64,000 bases of DNA from positions 448,790 to 512,789 of the forward strand of contig NZ_JAAAFX010000014.1 in assembly GCF_019352895.1 (NCBI RefSeq), given 5' to 3'. Below, in pieces: positions 44,111 to 52,009 of this stretch. Positions within the stretch are counted from its first letter, which is position 1. The number at the start of each line of letters is the position of its first letter. Below the pieces are notes generated by a model. It worked only from the letters and a program-made list of their open reading frames with translations, had not been told where the DNA came from and ran no database searches. The position numbers were made by a program, and so were the translations under genes. The stretch is from Variovorax boronicumulans (GTDB taxonomy: Bacteria; Pseudomonadota; Gammaproteobacteria; Burkholderiales; Burkholderiaceae_C).

Positions 44111-45493
44111 GTGGCAGACAAGAAGCACATCCTGCTTAACGCGTTCAACATGAACAGCGTGGGCCACATCGCGCACGGCCTCTGGACGCATCCGCGCGAC
44201 CGTTCCGAGGACTACCGGCGCCTCGGCTACTGGACCGAGCTCGCGCGCACGCTGGAGCGCGGCAAGTTCGACGGCCTGTTCCTGGCCGACATCGTCGGCG
44301 TCAACGACGTCTTCGGCCAGTCGCCCGAAGCCGCGCTGCAGGAGTCGGTGCAGGTGCCGATCAACGACCCGCTGCTGCTGATCCCTGCGATGGCCGCGGT
44401 GACGCAGCACCTGGGCTTCGGCGTGACCTCGAACGTGAGCTACGAGCGGCCCTACCTGTTCGCGCGCCGCATGTCGACGCTCGACCACCTGACCGAGGGC
44501 CGCGTGGGCTGGAACATCGTCACGGGCTACCTCGACAGCGCCGCGCGCGCCCACGGGCTGACCGAGCAGATCCGGCACGACGAGCGCTACGACATGGCCG
44601 ACGACTACATGGACCTGGTCTACAAGCTGTGGGAAGGCAGCTGGGAAGACGACGCCGTGGTGCGCGACCGCGCGGGACGCGTGTTCACGCAGCCCGGCAA
44701 GGTGCACCGCATCGTGCACGACGGGCCCTTCCACAAGCTCGATGCGATCCACCTCAGCGAGCCCTCGCCGCAGCGCACACCGGTGCTGTTCCAGGCCGGC
44801 GGCTCGGAGCGCGGGCGGGAGTTCGCGGCCACGCATGCGGAGTGCGTGTTCATCAACGCACCGACTTCCGAGCTCAACGCCTTCATCTCGGCCGACATCC
44901 GCGCCCGCGCGGTGCGGCATGGCCGGCGGGCCGACGATATCAAGGTGTTCGCGGGCGCGATCGTGGTGGTGGGCGCCACCGAGCGCGAGGCACGCGAGAA
45001 GTACGAGGACTACCGCCGGTACGCGAGTCCGCAGGCCGGCCTGACGCACTTCAGCGCCTCGACCGGCATCGACCTCTCGACCTACGGCCTGGACGACCCG
45101 ATCCGCTACGCCCCGACCCAGGCCATGGTGTCGGCGGTCGAGTCGATCACGCAGCGCAGCCCGGAGAAGGTCTGGACCGTGCGCAAGCTGCTCGCGCTGA
45201 TGGAACTGGGCAGCCGCACGGCCGCCATCGTGGGCTCGCCCGAGCAGGTGGCCGACGAATTGCAGGCGCGCGTGGCGCACAGCGGCATCGACGGCTTCAA
45301 CCTGATGCGCACCGTGACGCCCGAGAGCTATGTCGACTTCGTCGACCTGGTGGTGCCGGTGCTGCAGGACCGCGGCGTCTACAAGCGCGACTATGCCCAA
45401 GGCACGCTGCGGCACAAGCTCTTCGGCGAAGGCGCGAAGCTGCCCACGCGCCATGCGGGCGCGGCGCGGCGCTACGACGCAGCCACGGCATGA
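44111..45493 (+). CDS. NtaA/SnaA/DszA family FMN-dependent monooxygenase
   Basis: This 460-residue luciferase-like flavin monooxygenase shows HILLNAFNMNSVGHIAHGLWTHPRD, KFDGLFLADIVGVNDVFG, RRMSTLDHLTEGRVGWNIVTGYLDSAARAHG, FQAGGSERGREFAATHAECVFI and VPVLQDRGVYKRDYAQGTLRHKLFG. These are the marks of the subgroup with DszA and EDTA monooxygenase. GTG 44111 is taken as start; GTG 44090, overlapping the MetQ-like stop, is possible and would add seven residues. It is coupled to the next gene (ATGA at 45490-45493). A FMN reductase is not present locally. Confidence 0.9.
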   Translation: MADKKHILLNAFNMNSVGHIAHGLWTHPRDRSEDYRRLGYWTELARTLERGKFDGLFLADIVGVNDVFGQSPEAALQESVQVPINDPLLLIPAMAAVTQHLGFGVTSNVSYERPYLFARRMSTLDHLTEGRVGWNIVTGYLDSAARAHGLTEQIRHDERYDMADDYMDLVYKLWEGSWEDDAVVRDRAGRVFTQPGKVHRIVHDGPFHKLDAIHLSEPSPQRTPVLFQAGGSERGREFAATHAECVFINAPTSELNAFISADIRARAVRHGRRADDIKVFAGAIVVVGATEREAREKYEDYRRYASPQAGLTHFSASTGIDLSTYGLDDPIRYAPTQAMVSAVESITQRSPEKVWTVRKLLALMELGSRTAAIVGSPEQVADELQARVAHSGIDGFNLMRTVTPESYVDFVDLVVPVLQDRGVYKRDYAQGTLRHKLFGEGAKLPTRHAGAARRYDAATA

Positions 45494-46308
45494 GCGCCAC
45501 CGCTTCGACCGACTGGGGCCCGGCGCTGGAAGACGCGCTGTTCCTCACCGTCGCGCACCGGCATGTGCCCGGCCTGCCTGCGCGCCGTGCCGCGCCGCCG
45601 CGCGGCCCCGAAACGCCCGCGGAGGTGCAGGCCCTGTGCGACGACTGGGTGCGCACCGCCGCGCACGACCTGTTCATCGTGCAGGCCGTGGCGCGCGCGA
45701 TGCACACCGTGTTCGCAGACGATCCGCATGTGCAGCTGCTGCTGTCGCGCCAGCTGGGCGACGACGGCGACCACGCGGTGGAGGCGCGCCGCCACCTGTG
45801 GGCGCTGCGCGGCAGCGACCCGTTGCCGGAGATCCGGCGCCACCTGGCCGAGCACTGGGCGCGCGCGGGCGACATCCCGTTTCGCAGCGTGGCCGGCTTC
45901 CTGGCTTTCGAGTTCCACTACGAGCTCTACATCCTGGCGCGCATGCAGATCGTGCGGCGCACCGCGCGCATCGCCGATACGGCCATGAAGGATTTCGCCG
46001 AGTCGCGCATCCGGCCCGACGAAGCCTTCCATCGCAGCCAGATCATGGGCTGGTGGCTCGACAGGCTGCAGGCCATGGGCCAGGAGGAACGCGCGCGCTT
46101 CACACGCGAGATCCTGGCGCAGGACGAGGCGCTGCAGCAGCGGCTCAACCCCTTCCTGCGGCACGAGCTGGCCGACATGGCGCGGGTCTACGGCGCCGAC
46201 CTGGCCGAGGCCCATGCGATCTACGATGACTGGCGGCGCACGCTGCTGGCGAAGCTGCTGGACACCGATGCCTCGGCGTTGGGCGCGCTCACCAGCATCG
46301 AGCACTGA
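45490..46308 (+). CDS. Helical iron-binding (ferritin/heme-oxygenase-like) protein of unknown function
   Basis: This 272-residue all-helical protein has paired acidic/histidine motifs spaced as in diiron or PaaA/PaaC-like folds: SRQLGDDGDHAVEARRHL, FLAFEFHYELYILARMQI, and IRPDEAFHRSQIMGWWLDRL. These could supply E/H metal ligands from separate helices. It resembles PaaC-type structural subunits more than rubrerythrins, but I do not recognise a named family. It overlaps the monooxygenase stop by four bases. It could be an oxygenase or partner acting on the same organosulfur compound; this is inference. Confidence 0.72.
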   Translation: MSATASTDWGPALEDALFLTVAHRHVPGLPARRAAPPRGPETPAEVQALCDDWVRTAAHDLFIVQAVARAMHTVFADDPHVQLLLSRQLGDDGDHAVEARRHLWALRGSDPLPEIRRHLAEHWARAGDIPFRSVAGFLAFEFHYELYILARMQIVRRTARIADTAMKDFAESRIRPDEAFHRSQIMGWWLDRLQAMGQEERARFTREILAQDEALQQRLNPFLRHELADMARVYGADLAEAHAIYDDWRRTLLAKLLDTDASALGALTSIEH

Positions 46309-46318
46309 GGCGGCGCGA

Positions 46319-47158
46319 TTACAGCGCAGCCGGCTCGCCGCCGCGCTGCGCGATCTCCTGCAGCGCGCGCGGCAGGTCCGCGATGCTGTCGATCACGACA
46401 TGCGCGCCCGCTGCGTACAGGCGCTGCGCCGCGGCTTCGCGCAGCGCACCGACCTCCGCGGGCGGCAGGCGGCCCAGCGCCTCTTCGGTCAGGCCGACCT
46501 CGTTGCCGGCCAGGCTGATGCCCACGCACCACATGCCCGCGTTGCGGCCTTCCTCGATGCCCGGCGTGGTGTCGTCGACCTTGACGCAGGCGCGAACGTC
46601 GCCGATCTTCAAGGCCAGCACGTTGGCCAGCGCCATGTACGGGCCGGGGCGGCCGCCCGCGGGCAGCTCGTCGCCGGCCACCACGTGGTCGGGCGCGATG
46701 CCGCGCGCGGCGGCCAGCGGAAGCAGCACGTCCAGCACCTGGCGCGGGTAGCCCGAGCAGGAGCCGATCTTCAGGCCCTGCGCGCGCAGCCAGGCGAGCG
46801 TCTCGACCGCACCCGGGATCGGCTGCGAGTAGTCGCCGACCTTCTGGATCTGCATCGGCATGAAGCGCTGGTACAGCGCGTCGATGTCCTGCTCGGCGGG
46901 CGTTGCATGGAAGCGCTGTTGCCATTGCGCGAGGATGCTCGGCTCCTCCAGCAGCGTGCGGATGTGGTCGCGCTTCGACAACCCCATGGGACCGCGCGCC
47001 TGCACCAGCGTGATGGCGATGCCGAAGGTGGCGAAGGCCTCGACGAAGATCTGCGTGGGCGCCAGCGAGCCGAAGTCGACCAGCGTGCCGGCCCAGTCGA
47101 AGATGACGGCCTCGAGGCGGCGGGGAGGCCATGCGGTGGGGAGTGCGGAGTTGTTCAT
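46319..47158 (-). CDS. phnX: Phosphonoacetaldehyde hydrolase
   Basis: This 279-residue haloacid dehalogenase-fold C-P hydrolase would split phosphonoacetaldehyde into acetaldehyde and phosphate in the cytoplasm. The nucleophile Asp21 sits in AVIFDWAGTLVDFGS, which has the PhnX-specific Trp-Ala-Gly. The Schiff-base lysine is K62 in GLSKRDHIRTLL. GSCSGYPRQVLDVLL and VKVDDTTPGIEEGRNAGMW complete the family pattern. It follows the alcohol dehydrogenase gene and ends the phn operon. The 2-aminoethylphosphonate transaminase (PhnW) that normally supplies its substrate is not in the window. Confidence 0.94.
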   Translation of the reverse strand: MNNSALPTAWPPRRLEAVIFDWAGTLVDFGSLAPTQIFVEAFATFGIAITLVQARGPMGLSKRDHIRTLLEEPSILAQWQQRFHATPAEQDIDALYQRFMPMQIQKVGDYSQPIPGAVETLAWLRAQGLKIGSCSGYPRQVLDVLLPLAAARGIAPDHVVAGDELPAGGRPGPYMALANVLALKIGDVRACVKVDDTTPGIEEGRNAGMWCVGISLAGNEVGLTEEALGRLPPAEVGALREAAAQRLYAAGAHVVIDSIADLPRALQEIAQRGGEPAAL

Positions 47159-47190
47159 GGTCGGTGCGTCGGAAAAGGTGAGGGAGGAAT

Positions 47191-48279
47191 TCAGGCGGTG
47201 ATGAAATTGCGCCCGCGCGCACCGGCCAGCGCCTGCGCGATGCGTGCGCTCCAGTCGGCTTCGGCGATGCCGTAGCTCGCGGGGTCCACGCTCACGCCCA
47301 GGTCCTGCAGGAAGGCGGTCAGGGTGTCGATCGCCTCGTCGATGTGGCCGGCGCCGAAGGCCGAGCGCAGCAGCGCATCGAGCTCGGCATCGCGGCCAGC
47401 GGCGAGCCGCATGATCCGCGGCAGGCTGAACGAGCAGGCGATGCCGTGCGGCGTGCCGTGCTGCAGCGTGATGTCGTAGGACAGCGAGTGCGCGAGCGCG
47501 GTGCGGGTGTTGGAGAAGGCCAGGCCGGCCTGCAGCGCCGCGGTGGCGAGGCGCTCGCGCAGGTCGCGGCTTTGGGGCGCCGCCAGCAGGGCGGGCAGCG
47601 TGGCCAGGATGCTGCGCACCGCGCTGACTGCGAGGCTGGCCGACACCGGGTTGCGGTGCACGTTCCACAGCGATTCGAGCGCATGCGACAGCGCATCGAG
47701 TCCGCTGGCCAGCGTGGCCGCGTGCGGCAGGCTCAGCATCAGGTCGGCGTCGACGATGGCTGCCTGCGGCCAGGTCCAGGGCAGTTGCAGCGACAGCTTG
47801 CGTGCGCGCGCCTGGTCCCACACGGTGGCCCAGGGCGTGACTTCGCTGCCGGTGCCCGCGGTGGTCGGAATGGCCAGCAGCCGGCGATGCCGCAGCGTCG
47901 AGGCCGGATCGGGCTGCGCGCCTTCGAGCAGTGCCTGCAGTTCGTCGAAGCGGCCCGTGGCGGGGCGGGTGAGCATCACCTTGGCGCAGTCGATCACGCT
48001 GCCGCCGCCCAGCGCAACGATGCACTCGACGTCGGCGTGATCGCGCCACAGCCGCTCGTACATCGGCGCGAGCCAGGCCACATCGGGGTTGGGCCGCACG
48101 TCGGTCTCGACCGCGGCGAGGCGCTCGCCCAGCAGCGCACGGATGCGCTCGACGAGCCCGAGCCCGAGCGCTTCGGGGAAGGCGATCAGGATCGCGCGGC
48201 GCGCGCCGAGCAGTTGCGGCAGGGCCGTCAGCGAGCCGCAGCCGGCATGCACGTCGACGGGGTTGTAGGAGGTCCACAT
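47191..48279 (-). CDS. Iron-containing alcohol dehydrogenase, phosphonoacetaldehyde-reductase-like
   Basis: This 362-residue type III (iron-dependent) alcohol dehydrogenase has the NAD-binding region VECIVALGGGSVIDCAKVM, the family box PTTAGTGSEVTPWATVW and the metal-binding histidines in GLDALSHALESLWN and ALAHSLSYDITLQHGTPHGIACS. In this neighbourhood it probably interconverts a phosphonoacetaldehyde-type aldehyde and alcohol, for example from 2-hydroxyethylphosphonate, feeding PhnX next to it. That link comes from context; the enzyme family is broad. The gap to phnX is 32 bases, and 94 bases separate it from phnE upstream. Confidence 0.88.
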   Translation of the reverse strand: MWTSYNPVDVHAGCGSLTALPQLLGARRAILIAFPEALGLGLVERIRALLGERLAAVETDVRPNPDVAWLAPMYERLWRDHADVECIVALGGGSVIDCAKVMLTRPATGRFDELQALLEGAQPDPASTLRHRRLLAIPTTAGTGSEVTPWATVWDQARARKLSLQLPWTWPQAAIVDADLMLSLPHAATLASGLDALSHALESLWNVHRNPVSASLAVSAVRSILATLPALLAAPQSRDLRERLATAALQAGLAFSNTRTALAHSLSYDITLQHGTPHGIACSFSLPRIMRLAAGRDAELDALLRSAFGAGHIDEAIDTLTAFLQDLGVSVDPASYGIAEADWSARIAQALAGARGRNFITA

Positions 48280-48373
48280 GGCGGGTGTCGTTCAGGGAAG
48301 GCGCGCGTCGCGGTGACGCGCACGGCAGGAAAAAGAAGGAGGGCGCGGCGCACGCGGGCGCCGCGCGGTGGGG

Positions 48374-49210
48374 TCAATGGCGCCCGCTGTTCTGGATGCG
48401 GTGGCGCAGCTGGCTCGACAGCGTGTCGGCCACCACCACCATGACGGTGATCACGATGATGCAGGTGGCGGTCTCGGGGTAGCGGAACAGCTTGAGGCTG
48501 CTCACCAGCTCGAAGCCCAGCCCGCCCGCGCCGACCATGCCCAGCACGGTGGCCGAACGCAGGTTGACTTCGAAGCGATAGAGCACGACCGCGATCCAGG
48601 CCGTGATCACCTGCGGCAGCACGCCGAAGACGATCACCTGCAGCGGCCGCGCACCGGTGGCGCGCAGCGCCTCGAGCGGACCCTGGTCGATCTCCTCGAT
48701 GGCATCGGCGAAGAACTTGCCCAGCATGCCGGCGCCGTGCAGCGCGAGGGCCAGCACGCCGGGGAAGGGACCCAGGCCGACGGCCGAGACGAAGACCAGC
48801 GCGAGGATCAGTTCGTTGATGCTGCGCACCACGTTGAGCACCTGCCGCGTGCCCTGGTAGACCCAGCGCCGGCTCTGCAGGTTGCGCGCGGCCAGGAAGG
48901 ACAGCGGGATGGCCGGCAGCACCGCCAGCAGCGTGCCCCAGACGGCGATCTGCACGGTCTCCAGTGCGGGCGCAACCAGGCGGTCGAGGATGCGCAGGTC
49001 GGGCGGCAGCGTGCGGCCCAGGAAGTCGAGGATCTGCGGCAGGCCCGCGGCCAGCTCGGACCAGCTCAGCTGCGCCCCGGCGGCGCTCCACTGCAGCGCC
49101 CAGGCGATCACGCAGGCGCCGATCATCAGCTGGGCCCAGCTGCGGCGGCTCTCGGGCAGCGGGCCGGTCCAGGCGTACTTGCTTGTTGTCGATGGGGCGT
49201 TCATGTTCAT
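48374..49210 (-). CDS. phnE: Phosphonate ABC transporter permease
   Basis: This 278-residue PhnE-type permease has an N-terminal cytoplasmic stretch, one helix, a periplasmic loop and then the permease core. The core contains ETVQIAVWGTLLAVLPAIPLSFLAARNL, the family motif in VRSINELILALVFVSAVGLGPFPGVLAL, the coupling loop LEALRATGARPLQVIVFGVLPQ and RSATVLGMVGAGGLGFEL. Translation starts at ATG 49210, overlapping the phnC stop (ATGA). With PhnC and PhnD it imports phosphonates such as 2-aminoethylphosphonate. Confidence 0.94.
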   Translation of the reverse strand: MNMNAPSTTSKYAWTGPLPESRRSWAQLMIGACVIAWALQWSAAGAQLSWSELAAGLPQILDFLGRTLPPDLRILDRLVAPALETVQIAVWGTLLAVLPAIPLSFLAARNLQSRRWVYQGTRQVLNVVRSINELILALVFVSAVGLGPFPGVLALALHGAGMLGKFFADAIEEIDQGPLEALRATGARPLQVIVFGVLPQVITAWIAVVLYRFEVNLRSATVLGMVGAGGLGFELVSSLKLFRYPETATCIIVITVMVVVADTLSSQLRHRIQNSGRH

Positions 49211-50007
49211 GCTCCGGTGCGGGCCATCGAAGGCAGGGCCAGCGCGGGCTGGAGGGCCGCCTCCGCGCGCTCGGGCGAAGGGGGTGCCATGTAGATGCGG
49301 TCGATGTCGGCCTGGCCCATCTCCTGCGGCGGGCCGTCGAACACCACGCGGCCCTGGGCCAGGCCGACGATGCGGTCGGCGAACTCGCGTGCGTAGTCGA
49401 CCTGGTGCAGGTTGCACAGCACGGTGATGCCCAGCGCGCGCGAGGCGTCGTGCAGGTACTGCAGCACCTTGCGCGAGGTCTGCGGATCGAGGCTGGCCAC
49501 GGGCTCGTCGGCCAGGATGACGCGCGGGCGCTGCGCCAGGGCGCGTGCGATGCCCACGCGCTGCATCTGGCCGCCCGACAGCGAATCGGTGCGCGCGTGC
49601 GCCTTGTGCGCCAGGCCCACGCGGCCCAGGCATTCGTGCGCCAGCGCGATGTCCTCGCGGCTGAAGAAGTGCAGCACCGAGGCCAGCGTCGAGACCGCGC
49701 CGAGCCGGCCGGTGAGCACGTTCTTCAGCGCGCTCAGGCGCGGCACCACGTTGTGGTGCTGGAAGATCATGGCCACGCGCTGGCGCAGCGCGCGGGTGTC
49801 GGCGCAGTGCACCGCGTCCATGCCGTCGACCTCGAGCTCGCCGCCGTCGGCCACGGCCAGCCGGTTCACGCAACGCAGCAGCGTCGACTTGCCGGCGCCC
49901 GATTCGCCGAGCACCACGACGAACTCGCCAGGCGCGGCGTCGAGGTCCACACCGCGCAGCACGGTGTTGTCGCCGTACTGCTTGGTGAGTGCCCGGATGC
50001 GGATCAC
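49207..50007 (-). CDS. phnC: Phosphonate ABC transporter ATP-binding protein
   Basis: This 266-residue ATPase of the phosphonate importer shows Walker A GESGAGKSTLLRCVN at about 33-47. PhnC-type marks are MIFQHHNVVPRLSALKNVLTGRLG and the helical insert FFSREDIALAHECLGRVGLAHKAH. The signature is LSGGQMQRVGIARAL, Walker B VILADEPVASLDPQTS and the switch LHQVDYA. It starts at GTG 50007 overlapping the phnD stop. It is cytoplasmic. Confidence 0.95.
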   Translation of the reverse strand: MIRIRALTKQYGDNTVLRGVDLDAAPGEFVVVLGESGAGKSTLLRCVNRLAVADGGELEVDGMDAVHCADTRALRQRVAMIFQHHNVVPRLSALKNVLTGRLGAVSTLASVLHFFSREDIALAHECLGRVGLAHKAHARTDSLSGGQMQRVGIARALAQRPRVILADEPVASLDPQTSRKVLQYLHDASRALGITVLCNLHQVDYAREFADRIVGLAQGRVVFDGPPQEMGQADIDRIYMAPPSPERAEAALQPALALPSMARTGA

Positions 50008-50873
50008 TTCATGCTCCGCAGGTCGAGCTTGAGCACCTTGGCCGTGTCGCGCACCACGTTGTAGGCCGCGTCGTTGGTGGGCTGGAAGCCGTTGAGCACG
50101 CCCTGGTCGCCCCAGGGCAGGTCCTTCACGTTGGCCAGGGCCTTGGCAATGCGCGCCTTGAGCGCCGGGTCGAGGTCCTTGCGCCAGACCATCGGCGACT
50201 CGGGGATCGGGTTCGAGGACCAGACGATCTCGAGTTCGTCGGCCTTGACCTGGCCCTTGGCGATGGCGCTCGCGAGGATGCGATCGGCCACGGCGGCGGC
50301 ATCGACCTTCTTGTTGGTCACGGCCAGGATGCTGGCGTCGTGCGAGCCGGAGAAGATCACGCGGCCGAAGAAGCTCTCGGGGTCGTAGCCGGCCTGCAGC
50401 AGGCCGGCCTTGGGGAACAGGTGGCCCGAGGCCGAGGTCGGGTCGACGAAGGCGAAGGTGCGGCCCTTGAGGTCGGCGGTCTTGGCCAGGCCGCTGTCCT
50501 TGCGCGCGATGATCACGCTCTTGTAGGCGCTCTGGCCGGTCTTCTTGGTGACGGCCACCGCGAAGGCTTCGACGTCGGCGACCTGGTTCGCGAGCACGTA
50601 CGAGAACGGGCCGAGGTAGGCCACGTCGAGCTTCTTGGAGCGCAGCGCCTCGATCACGCCGTTGTAGTCGGTGGCGACGAAGGGCTTGACCGGCATGCCG
50701 AGCTGCTGCTGCAGGCTGTCGAGCACCTGGCGGCTGCTCTCGATCATGGCTTGCGAATCCTCGGCCGGGATCAGGCCGATGGTCAACGGCTGCTGCGCCA
50801 GGGCGGGCACGGCGGCCAGGGTCGACAGGGTCAGGGCGATCAGGCTGCGGCGCAGGCGGAAGAGGGTGTTCAT
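50004..50873 (-). CDS. phnD: Phosphonate ABC transporter substrate-binding protein
   Basis: This 289-residue periplasmic PhnD-family protein has the signal LRRSLIALTLSTLAAVPALA (mature from about residue 27). LTIGLIPAEDSQAMIESSRQVLDSLQQQLG, VAYLGPFSYVLA and GRTFAFVDPTSASGHLFPKAGL are family signatures. It binds the phosphonate for PhnC/PhnE. It is the first gene of the phnD-phnC-phnE-dehydrogenase-phnX operon and is divergent from a LysR gene at 50999. Confidence 0.94.
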   Translation of the reverse strand: MNTLFRLRRSLIALTLSTLAAVPALAQQPLTIGLIPAEDSQAMIESSRQVLDSLQQQLGMPVKPFVATDYNGVIEALRSKKLDVAYLGPFSYVLANQVADVEAFAVAVTKKTGQSAYKSVIIARKDSGLAKTADLKGRTFAFVDPTSASGHLFPKAGLLQAGYDPESFFGRVIFSGSHDASILAVTNKKVDAAAVADRILASAIAKGQVKADELEIVWSSNPIPESPMVWRKDLDPALKARIAKALANVKDLPWGDQGVLNGFQPTNDAAYNVVRDTAKVLKLDLRSMK

Positions 50874-50998
50874 GGGGGTGGGCGGTGGAGTGAGGGGGTT
50901 GGACGTGTGGGAACTGGCACAAGGTTAAGAACGCCATGTGACAGCCTCATATCAACTCGATCACGAATTTGTCATCGTTCGATTCACACAATCTATGG
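50874..50998. promoter_or_regulatory. Divergent control region of the phn operon and its LysR gene
   Basis: This 125-base gap is less GC-rich than its surroundings. It contains TGACA (50939-50943) and TGTCA (50970-50974) as an inverted pair, and GAAT (50965-50968) with ATTC (50982-50985) around a 13-base centre. Either could be a LysR site. No clear sigma-70 boxes were found by eye. Confidence 0.4.
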
Positions 50999-51904
50999 AT
51001 GTCAGCCGCCAAACTCCGTGCCTTCCTTGCCGTCGCCCAGCATGGGAGCTTCAGCGCCGCCGCGCGCGCCGTGGGCCTGAGCCAGCCCACGCTGACCACC
51101 CAGGTCCAGGGGTTGGAGCGCCAGCACAAGGTGGTGCTGTTCCATCGCCAGGGCCATCGCATCGAGCTCACCAGCGTCGGCGAGCGGCTGCTGCCGGTCG
51201 CGCGCCAGATCGCCTCGCTCGAACTCGATGCCTGGAACCTGCTGCACGACAGCGGCGACCTGCAGTCGGGTGAGCTGCGGCTGGGCGCGGTCGGCCCCTT
51301 CCACGTGATCGAGATGGTCGATGCCTACCGCCAGCGCTATCCGCGGCTCGACGTGTCGATCCGCATGGGCAACTCCTCGTCGGTGTTCAAGGACCTCGAG
51401 GACTACGCCATCGACATCGGCGTGCTGGCGCGCTTCCACGAGACGCCCGGCTTCAGCGCCACGCCCTATGCGCGGCATGCGCTGATCCTGTTCGTGCATC
51501 GCGCTCATCCCTTTGCGAACCGTGGCCAGATCCGGCTGGAGGAACTGCACGGCCAGCCGCTGCTGCAGCGCGAGAGCGGCTCCAGCACGCGGCGCGCGCT
51601 CGACGAGGCGCTGGCGCGCGCGGGCGTGCGGCCCCGGCCCGCGATGGAGATCGGCAGCCGCGAGGCGATCCGCGAAGCGGCGGCGCGCGGCATCGGCATT
51701 GGCGCGGTGTCGGAGGCCGAGTTCATTCCCGACACGCGGCTGCGCACCGTGCGCATCGAGGGCGACCCGGCCGTGACGCAGACCTATCTCTATTGCCTGC
51801 AGGTGCGGCGCGAGAGCCGCGTGCTGGCCTCCTTCTTCGACGTGGCGCTCGCGCTGCGCAAAGGGGTGGACGACCACGCGAGGCCCTGGCCCGATGCGAC
51901 CTGA
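50999..51904 (+). CDS. LysR family regulator, probable phosphonate-operon activator
   Basis: This 301-residue LysR protein has its HTH at about residues 4-63 (KLRAFLAVAQHGSFSAAARAVGLSQPTLTTQVQGLERQ) and an effector domain beginning ELRLGAVGPFHVIEMVDAYRQRYP. The start at ATG 50999 fits the family; a TTG ten codons earlier is less likely. It is divergent from phnD. It shares many motifs with the LysR gene at 56791 (GAVGPFHV, AMEIGSREA, ARGIGIG), so the two are paralogues. It is likely the 2-aminoethylphosphonate-type regulator of the phn genes. Confidence 0.9.
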   Translation: MSAAKLRAFLAVAQHGSFSAAARAVGLSQPTLTTQVQGLERQHKVVLFHRQGHRIELTSVGERLLPVARQIASLELDAWNLLHDSGDLQSGELRLGAVGPFHVIEMVDAYRQRYPRLDVSIRMGNSSSVFKDLEDYAIDIGVLARFHETPGFSATPYARHALILFVHRAHPFANRGQIRLEELHGQPLLQRESGSSTRRALDEALARAGVRPRPAMEIGSREAIREAAARGIGIGAVSEAEFIPDTRLRTVRIEGDPAVTQTYLYCLQVRRESRVLASFFDVALALRKGVDDHARPWPDAT

Positions 51905-52009
51905 CGAGAAAGCCGACAGCAAGATCGAAATACCCATGGGCTTTCGTCTCTGGCACGTCACCGCGCTCTTCTGTAATTCGACCACCCCATTCACAAAGGC
52001 AGTCGAAAA

